From: Candidatus Gastranaerophilales bacterium
GTDB taxonomy: Bacteria; Cyanobacteriota; Vampirovibrionia; Gastranaerophilales; Gastranaerophilaceae
Length of the DNA stretch: 11,313 nucleotides
Direction of reading: 5' to 3'
NCBI GenBank assembly: GCA_947589525.1
Contig: CANQAW010000042.1
Location: forward strand, 1-11,313
The notes below the pieces were generated by a model. That model was not told where the DNA came from. It saw only the letters and a list, made by a program, of their open reading frames with translations, and searched no databases. This document shows positions 6,616 to 11,313 of this stretch, piece after piece. The position numbers and the translations under genes were made by a program. Position 1 is the first letter of the stretch; every line of letters starts with the position of its first letter.

Positions 6616-8405
6616 GCCTCGTGAACCACTTGATTTCTGCCGTTTTCTTTTGCTTTATAAAGACATTTATCGCAATATTCAATCAATTGCTGCGTTTTTT
6701 CAATTGTTTCATCGGCGGTTGCAACCCCTACGCTTATCGTAACGCTGACTTTTTCGCCGTTAACAAGAGTAAAAGGAGTTTCTCTGACTGTTTGGCATAT
6801 TTTTTGAGCGGTTGTTATCGCATCTTTATTATTTGTATTTGTTAAAATAATAGTCATTTCTTCACCGCCGTATCTGCAAGCGAAGTCCGAAGTTCTTGAG
6901 TTTCTTTTCAGGATGTTTGCAACTTGTTTTAAAACGGCATCCCCCGATTGGTGTCCGTATGTATCATTAAATTTTTTAAAAAAGTCGATATCAATCATAA
7001 TAAGAGAAAAGGGAGTTTTGTATCTTTTGTATGTATTTAATTGGTTTAGCATTTGCTCTTGGAAATACCTGTGATTATACAATTGTGTCAAGCCGTCGGT
7101 TACGGCAAGTTTGTATGTTTGTTCATAGTCTTTTGATTTTAAGATATATTTTTCCAAATAAATCAAAATAAAAGCTATAATTGCGCAAATATAAGGTATT
7201 GTAAGCGAAATCCAAAGGTTAAATTTTTGCATAACATAAATGCTGGCAACTAAATATAAAACCAATAATGACACAAGGAAAATCAATGTTTTATATACGG
7301 AATTTACCTGCAGAATTATATAGCCTATAAACAAAGCAAGTAAAATCGAAACTAAGATATTAACCTTAAAGGATGTTTTTTTAATGAAATTATTATCTAA
7401 AATATTGTTTAAAAATGTGGCATTTAATTCAACTCCCGCAAGATTTGTTTCTACGGGGACGCTTTTAATATCAGACAGGCTGGTTGTCGTTGTTCCTATG
7501 TAAATTATTTTATTTTCAAAGTTTTTCTTCAAATATTCACTGTCATTTTTTTCAATAGCTTTTAAAACTCTCCAAAAAGATATGTGCTGATATGTTCTTG
7601 AACCGCCGTACCAGTTAAGAATTGCCCTTTTTGTTTCATCAAGCGGAATTTTGTGATTTTTATCAATAATTATAGCGCCGTTTTCATATTTAAGTTCTTT
7701 TTGACCTAAAATATCCTGCGCCACCATAAGTGAAATATTGGGATAAAGCTCGTTTTTGTAACTGTATATCGGCGTTGCATTTCTGATAATTCCGTCTTTA
7801 TCACGATTTACATTTATTGAAGCAATCTTATCCGTGACATTTCTTAATTCTTTCATCACGCTTCTTACGTTTGTAAAAGTTGTATAGTAGCCATCAAAAT
7901 AATTTTTATTTTCCGTTTTTATATTTGCCTTGAGTTTATCTTCCAAATTTTCGGGAGTTCTGACTTCGTCGTCAGTATAATCAAAATTCATTGAAAGGTA
8001 AACATTGTTATTTTTCTTGACGGAATTGATAAGCATATTGTCTGCCTGTTTATCTTTTAAATCAGGCGCAACAAACAATAAATCAAATATTATTCTGTCA
8101 GGGTTATATTTTTCCAAATTATCTATGGTGTATGCCCAAAGGCTTCTTGAAATAGGCCATGAACCGTATTTTGAAGTAATGTACTCATAGCTTTCATCAT
8201 CGACTGCGAGTACAATAATGTTTTTATTTGCTTCTTTGTATTTTGACAGGATATTTTGTCTCAAGTCAAAAGAACTTTGCTCAATTTTATTTATGAAATC
8301 TCTGAAGCTGTCTAAATGTCCTAAAAATAAAATTCCAAAAGCCAAGCATATAGTTAATACTAAACTTATTAAATAAAATAAGTATTTTTTTAATTTCATT
8401 TTCAT
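6612..8405 (-). CDS. CHASE2-GGDEF diguanylate cyclase, membrane sensor
   Basis: The 597-residue protein has an N-terminal membrane span (about 8-29) and an extracytoplasmic CHASE2 sensor domain (about 40-335; IIVLAVDDES at 63-72, GSWPISR at 81-87, PDRIIFDLLF at 102-111). Three closely spaced spans follow (about 347-366, 371-391, 398-418), then a cytoplasmic GGDEF domain (about 430-595). The cyclase domain has DGLTQLYNHRYF (437-448), the metal-binding MIDIDFFKKFND (470-481), YGHQSGD (483-489) and an active-site loop RYGGEEM (511-517). It also has an inhibitory I-site RTSD (504-507) five residues before GGEEM. Known: such proteins make c-di-GMP from two GTP, and the I-site gives product inhibition. 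Inferred: an unknown external signal sets c-di-GMP level. The fifth motif position is Met rather than Phe. The ATG at 8405 has SD AGGAAA 5 nt upstream, inside the last two codons of the small gene before it. No EAL domain is present. Confidence 0.95.
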   Translation of the reverse strand: MKMKLKKYLFYLISLVLTICLAFGILFLGHLDSFRDFINKIEQSSFDLRQNILSKYKEANKNIIVLAVDDESYEYITSKYGSWPISRSLWAYTIDNLEKYNPDRIIFDLLFVAPDLKDKQADNMLINSVKKNNNVYLSMNFDYTDDEVRTPENLEDKLKANIKTENKNYFDGYYTTFTNVRSVMKELRNVTDKIASINVNRDKDGIIRNATPIYSYKNELYPNISLMVAQDILGQKELKYENGAIIIDKNHKIPLDETKRAILNWYGGSRTYQHISFWRVLKAIEKNDSEYLKKNFENKIIYIGTTTTSLSDIKSVPVETNLAGVELNATFLNNILDNNFIKKTSFKVNILVSILLALFIGYIILQVNSVYKTLIFLVSLLVLYLVASIYVMQKFNLWISLTIPYICAIIAFILIYLEKYILKSKDYEQTYKLAVTDGLTQLYNHRYFQEQMLNQLNTYKRYKTPFSLIMIDIDFFKKFNDTYGHQSGDAVLKQVANILKRNSRTSDFACRYGGEEMTIILTNTNNKDAITTAQKICQTVRETPFTLVNGEKVSVTISVGVATADETIEKTQQLIEYCDKCLYKAKENGRNQVVHEA

Positions 8406-8407
8406 AG

Positions 8408-8593
8408 TTATTTCCTGATTAACGAATATTCGCTGTATTGAAGTTCATCAATAATTTGATAAACAGGATTATAATCACAAAATTTAATTTTAATCCCGAG
8501 TTTCTTGAGAAGCTTTAAAAATTCTTCCTGTCTTTTTTCTTTAGAATTTGAAATAAATTTTAACAGGTACTTTTCATTTTCGTCCAACATCAT
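8408..8593 (-). CDS. Small charged protein upstream of the cyclase, unknown function
   Basis: The 61-residue product is charged, probably mostly helical, and has no signal peptide or membrane span; it begins MMLDENEKYLLKFI and ends YSEYSLIRK. No family is recognised. Support for a real gene is the spacing: its TAA (8410-8408) lies 2 nt before the cyclase ATG, and its last two codons, AGG AAA, are the Shine-Dalgarno of the cyclase. That arrangement is typical of coupled translation and suggests a partner or translational lead for the cyclase. Against it, no SD precedes its own ATG pair (8593 and 8590). The upstream TTGATT (8631-8626) with TATACG (8610-8605) has only a 15-bp spacer, so it may instead be read through from the LCP gene 86 nt upstream. 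Confidence 0.55.
   Translation of the reverse strand: MMLDENEKYLLKFISNSKEKRQEEFLKLLKKLGIKIKFCDYNPVYQIIDELQYSEYSLIRK
8411..8416 (-). promoter_or_regulatory. Ribosome binding site of the cyclase, inside the small gene
   Basis: AGGAAA on the minus strand, 5 nt before the ATG at 8405. It doubles as the final Arg-Lys codons of the upstream small gene, so ribosomes finishing that gene cover this site. Confidence 0.7.
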
Positions 8594-8679
8594 AAAACGA
8601 TTGTCGTATAACTTATGACTATTTAAATCAACCTAAAGAACAGTTTAAACGTAAAATTTGTAATATAAACAATGTATTT

Positions 8680-9975
8680 TTACAGGTCTGACATAACTAT
8701 CGTTAAATCTTTTCCGGTTCTGTTAATGCCTATCGGGTCATAAATTGTGTGTTTGTCTTTTATCTCGGGAATCATCTTTTTTAAATCAACAATGGCTTCG
8801 CCTGCTATAGCAAGATTATGAATTGCTATATAATCTTTGGGTACATTTTGAGAAGCCTGCATTTTAACTTGTGCGCCTTGTGCTTCCAGCATTTCTTTTA
8901 GCGCACTTGCATTTGTTTCTTTTGAGTTGGCATACAAAATTCCGATGGACAAATCTTTAAGCTCTATGTCCTGTTTGTCTCTATAGACCATGTTGTCAAT
9001 CAGCTCTTGTGTTTTTTCGGGGTCAACTATCCAGTAGCTTGTCGTACTTCTTGTTGAGGGAGCTCCGGGAATAGTTGCAATTTGGATTGTTGACGTATCT
9101 ATGTTTTTTGCCATTCCTATAAATTTTGCAAGTTCATATCCGGAAATATCGCTTTGTATGTAATTCGGCATTGTTTTTAATAATTCGGGCAATTTTACAA
9201 TAACGGTCGGGTCTTTCAATCTTGCAAGCAGTGCATTAAAGAACCATTGTTGTCTTCTTATTCTTCCTATGTCTCCGAAATTATCGTGTCTGAATCTTAA
9301 ATATCCTTCCGCCTGCTTGCCCGTTAAAGTGTGGTTTCCTTTTTTAAGATTGATATGAAGTTTTGCCGTGTAATCATCATATTTCATATCTTTTTCAATA
9401 TATATAGGAAGCCCTCCCAAGGTATCAATCATTTTGATAACGCCGTCATTTGAAATAGCAAGGTAATTATTGATTTTTACTCCGAAAGTTTCTTCAACGG
9501 TTCTTACCGCAAGCTTTGCTCCGCCAAACGCAAAGGCATGATTAATTTTATCCGCTTTGTTTTTGCCTGCTATATAAACTTTTGAATCTCTCGGAATTGA
9601 AATGACGTTAACATTTTTGCCGTATGGTGCAATAGAAATTAACAGCATAGTATCCGAGCGATTTCCTTTAAACGGGTTTTGATTGGTATGCTGTATGTTA
9701 TTGGCGCTGTCTACTCCCATCAAGAGAATATTTTGTCTCCTTGGTGAAAAGTTAAAGCTTAAATCCAGTGCGCCTTTGCCCTGAGTAGTGCTCAAGGATT
9801 TAATGCTTGCATCTAATCTGTTATTTAAAAAATAAAACGTGGAAAAAGCAACAACTGCAAATAACAAGATGATTTTTAGGAAATTGTTGTTATTTTTGGG
9901 CCGTCTTCTTCTTCTGTATTGCGATTTTATAGGAGTTCTATATATTTGCGTTTGTTTTTGATTTAATGTATTCAT
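8680..9975 (-). CDS. LytR-CpsA-Psr (LCP) family protein
   Basis: The 431-residue protein has a basic cytoplasmic tail (YRRRRRPK, 20-27), one membrane anchor (about 32-51) and an extracytoplasmic LCP domain (about 80-250). Conserved LCP elements are visible: NILLMGVDS (82-90), the Arg and Asp of RSDTMLLISI (106-115), SIPRDSKV (126-133), KINHAFAFGG (143-152), LTGKQAEGYLRFRHD (217-231) and GDIGRIRRQQ (234-243). The Arg and Asp residues in these elements bind the polyprenyl pyrophosphate head group and Mg2+ in known structures. A LytR_C-type C-terminal domain follows (about 342-430; LSIGILYANSKE, ALKEMLEAQG). Known: LCP enzymes move glycopolymers from lipid carriers to peptidoglycan or proteins. 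The polymer here cannot be told from sequence. The ATG at 9975 has only a weak SD (AAGAAA). A perfect TATAAT lies 25-30 bases upstream. It may share a transcript with the small gene and the cyclase, after an 86-nt gap with no clear terminator. Confidence 0.93.
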   Translation of the reverse strand: MNTLNQKQTQIYRTPIKSQYRRRRRPKNNNNFLKIILLFAVVAFSTFYFLNNRLDASIKSLSTTQGKGALDLSFNFSPRRQNILLMGVDSANNIQHTNQNPFKGNRSDTMLLISIAPYGKNVNVISIPRDSKVYIAGKNKADKINHAFAFGGAKLAVRTVEETFGVKINNYLAISNDGVIKMIDTLGGLPIYIEKDMKYDDYTAKLHINLKKGNHTLTGKQAEGYLRFRHDNFGDIGRIRRQQWFFNALLARLKDPTVIVKLPELLKTMPNYIQSDISGYELAKFIGMAKNIDTSTIQIATIPGAPSTRSTTSYWIVDPEKTQELIDNMVYRDKQDIELKDLSIGILYANSKETNASALKEMLEAQGAQVKMQASQNVPKDYIAIHNLAIAGEAIVDLKKMIPEIKDKHTIYDPIGINRTGKDLTIVMSDL

Positions 9976-9999
9976 GTTATTTTCTTACTTATATACATT

Positions 10000-10005
10000 A
10001 TTATA
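10000..10005 (-). promoter_or_regulatory. -10 box of the LCP gene
   Basis: Perfect TATAAT on the minus strand, predicting a start near 9993 and a leader of about 18 nt. The best -35 candidate is TTGTGT (10030-10025) with a long 19-bp spacer, and it overlaps the inverted repeat beside it. Confidence 0.45.
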
Positions 10006-10021
10006 CTATATCAAAATAAAA

Positions 10022-10050
10022 AATACACAAATACTAATTTTTAGTGTATT
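10022..10050. repeat. Inverted repeat between divergent LCP and TPR genes, possible operator
   Basis: AATACAC (10022-10028) is complementary to GTGTATT (10044-10050), with 15 bases between. A second nested pair, ACTAA (10033-10037) and TTAGT (10041-10045), shares bases with it. The element overlaps the candidate -35 of the LCP gene and a TATTAT (10047-10052) that may be the -10 of the TPR gene. It has the look of a regulator site, although AT-rich sequence makes chance pairs likely. Confidence 0.35.
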
Positions 10051-10068
10051 ATTTAAAATAAGGGTATT

Positions 10069-10073
10069 GGGGG
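10069..10073 (+). promoter_or_regulatory. Ribosome binding site selecting the TTG start of the TPR gene
   Basis: GGGGG lies 4 nt before TTG at 10078. No ATG or GTG is available nearby that would keep the signal peptide intact, so this G-run supports the TTG start. Confidence 0.55.
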
Positions 10074-10077
10074 TAAA

Positions 10078-10671
10078 TTGAAAAATATATTTTTGTATAT
10101 AAAAGTTTTTGTTTTATTTTTGTTTTTAGCATTTAATGTTTCATTTGCGCAACAGGATGATGAAAAAAATTATGAAGATATAATTCAAAACGGATTTGCG
10201 CTTTATGCAACTCAAAACTATGATGATGCGTATAATATTTTAAACAATCTTCCGACGGCGGAAAAAAACAAGGAAGTTTATTTGATTTTATCTAATATTG
10301 CACGGGAAAAAAATTTGGATAATCAAGCCGTTTCATACTTAAACAAAGCTTTAGATATTGATTATTCATATTATAAAGCATATTATAATCTGGGCTGTAT
10401 TTTTGCTTCAAAAGGTTCATATTTGCTTGCGTCAAATAATTTTGAACTTGCAAATCAATATAATAAAACTTTTGCTCCGGCTTATTATAATCTTGCCTGC
10501 TGTCAGATGAAGCTGAAAAATTTTAAAGGTGCAAAGAAAAATTTAATAAAAGCGCTTGAGCTTGATTCTCAAAATAAAGATATTTTGTATAATCTTGCAT
10601 ATTGCTATAAAGAATTAAATCAGACAAAGAAAGCGCAAAAAGTTCTGGAGCAATATAACAAACTTAAATGA
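10078..10671 (+). CDS. Exported tetratricopeptide-repeat protein
   Basis: The 197-residue product begins at a TTG and has a Sec signal peptide: MKNIFLYIK, a hydrophobic core, and FNVSFA before a likely cleavage at residue 24. The rest is a run of about five TPR helix pairs (about 33-66, 67-98, 99-132, 133-166, 167-197). The last four are the clearest, with typical A-Y-Y-N-L-G/A and KAL-x-L/I-D patterns (YKAYYNLGCIFASKG, PAYYNLACCQMKLKNF, DILYNLAYCYKELNQ). Known: TPR arrays are protein-binding scaffolds. Here it should act in the periplasm or outside the membrane, partner unknown. Four Cys (107, 141, 142, 176) lie at similar repeat positions in the exported part. The frame has no in-frame ATG before the repeats that would keep the signal peptide, and a GGGGG SD precedes the TTG. 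It is divergent from the LCP gene and shares a possible operator with it. Confidence 0.88.
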   Translation: MKNIFLYIKVFVLFLFLAFNVSFAQQDDEKNYEDIIQNGFALYATQNYDDAYNILNNLPTAEKNKEVYLILSNIAREKNLDNQAVSYLNKALDIDYSYYKAYYNLGCIFASKGSYLLASNNFELANQYNKTFAPAYYNLACCQMKLKNFKGAKKNLIKALELDSQNKDILYNLAYCYKELNQTKKAQKVLEQYNKLK

Positions 10672-10676
10672 TTTTC

Positions 10677-10705
10677 TTGAAAAAACAGTTAAATTTATTT
10701 ATACT
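10677..10705 (+). promoter_or_regulatory. Promoter of the right-edge gene, probably leaderless
   Basis: TTGAAA (10677-10682), a 17-bp spacer and TATACT (10700-10705) match the sigma70 consensus at 5 of 6 positions in each box. The expected start is 10711-10713, that is, at or within two bases of the ATG at 10713, and no SD is present. Confidence 0.6.
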
Positions 10706-10712
10706 CTAATGT

Positions 10713-11313
10713 ATGCAAAGTTTATCCACCAAAGAAAATTTTTTTATCGGAGTGTCATTATCAAATTCTTCAAATTATGACAGTGCCGTTTGTGTTTTAG
10801 ACAGGCACAGCAAAATTCTGCTTTTGGATAAATTTTATTTTGCGCAGGATATTGACTATTTTTTTGAAAATTCTCCTTATGTTAAAAATGCAATTATCTG
10901 CGCTTCCGTTCCCTATGACAATCGAATATTAGAGGGAAAATGGAGAATACATTCCAAAAACTACAAGCCTTTAGGAGATTATTTTAAAATAAATCGTGAT
11001 AATTGGACAAACAGAATTTCCAAAAGATGCAACGACACTTTTTTAAAATTAAAAGAAAAAAATATAAATGTTATAAGGTGTGATATAAATCAATTAAGGT
11101 CAGCCTACGGCTTAAATTCTTACTATCTTTTAAGAACAAGTATAGATTGTAAAAATTTGCAAACTTTACTCAAAATTAAGTATAATTTTAACGAGCTTCC
11201 GGAAAACATGGTGCCGGCTTCCAATCTTGAAGCAATAATTATTGCAATGTTTGCAATGGAATTTGCAAATAATATCAAAACTAAAGAGATATTTAAAATT
11301 GACGATTTATCGG
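10713..11313 (+). CDS. Putative RNase H-fold protein (DUF429-like), 3' end outside window
   Basis: An ATG at 10713 opens a frame that runs uninterrupted to the window edge, 200 codons. The product starts MQSLSTKENFFIGVSLSNSS. Its first part reads as a beta-hairpin sheet of the RNase H/actin-like type (FFIGVSLSN, YDSAVCVLDRHSKILLLDKFYF, NAIICASVPYD), with a later helix-rich stretch whose NLEAIIIAMFAMEFANN (about 172-188) recalls the D-A-x-x-A-A helix of predicted nucleases in the DUF429 group. The first catalytic Asp of such folds would fall at Ser15 (IGVSLS), so if the assignment holds the active site is altered. The assignment is tentative, from pattern alone. A strong promoter ends 7 bases upstream and no SD is present, so the transcript may be leaderless. 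An out-of-frame ATG at 10709 stops early. Codon use matches the neighbours. Confidence 0.65.
   Translation, partial: MQSLSTKENFFIGVSLSNSSNYDSAVCVLDRHSKILLLDKFYFAQDIDYFFENSPYVKNAIICASVPYDNRILEGKWRIHSKNYKPLGDYFKINRDNWTNRISKRCNDTFLKLKEKNINVIRCDINQLRSAYGLNSYYLLRTSIDCKNLQTLLKIKYNFNELPENMVPASNLEAIIIAMFAMEFANNIKTKEIFKIDDLS

Noticed and set aside
8643..8650. GTTTAAAC palindrome after the LCP gene, considered as a terminator or attachment site
   Set aside because: Only 8 bp, no loop, no T-run, and common in AT-rich DNA.
10253..10268. TTCCG/CGGAA hairpin next to an A-run, considered as a terminator
   Set aside because: It lies inside the TPR coding region. The T-run precedes rather than follows the hairpin on the minus strand, and the stem is only 5 bp.

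Overview
This is an AT-rich bacterial chromosome segment with ordinary codon use (TGA works as a stop, e.g. at 10669-10671). No tRNA, rRNA, CRISPR array or insertion sequence was recognised. The gene mix (PcrA-type helicase, stand-alone DprA-like Rossmann protein, YebC, CHASE2-GGDEF diguanylate cyclase, LytR-CpsA-Psr protein, exported TPR protein) and the base composition fit a non-photosynthetic relative of cyanobacteria such as Vampirovibrionia/Gastranaerophilales. That placement is inference only; a low-GC Firmicute cannot be excluded.

Layout. Bases 1-405 (+) hold the 3' part of a protein with an HExxH zinc-peptidase-like motif. It converges on pcrA (402-2852, -). A short divergent promoter region (about 2853-2945) separates pcrA from a DprA/SLOG-like gene (2946-3509, +). 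That gene abuts, stop to stop, a two-gene minus-strand unit. In transcription order this unit is a Gly/Ala/Ser-rich protein (3817-4635) and a small secreted Tyr/Asn-rich protein (3510-3812). A second divergent intergenic region (4636-4807) drives yebC (4808-5602) and, 14 nt behind it, a multi-pass membrane protein with the pseudo-repeat layout of PiT phosphate transporters (5617-6615). This converges on a minus-strand series: LytR-CpsA-Psr protein (8680-9975), a 61-codon small gene (8408-8593) and a CHASE2-GGDEF diguanylate cyclase (6612-8405). A third divergent region (9976-10077), carrying an AT-rich inverted repeat, leads to an exported TPR protein with a TTG start (10078-10671). The window ends inside a further plus-strand gene (10713 to the edge). 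It has a good promoter ending about 7 bases before its ATG, so its mRNA may be leaderless.

How the parts relate. Several genes act at or outside the membrane: the LCP wall-polymer ligase, the c-di-GMP sensor-synthase, the PiT-like carrier, the Tyr-rich secreted protein and the TPR protein. Others concern nucleic acids or gene expression: PcrA, the DprA-like protein and YebC. No single new multi-gene system is proven here. The best candidates for something undescribed are the Gly-rich/Tyr-rich gene pair, the PiT-like protein with altered motifs, and the RNase H-like protein at the right edge that lacks the usual first acidic residue. A structural oddity is that all three convergent gene junctions have stop codons touching or overlapping by 4 bp, leaving no room for intergenic terminators.
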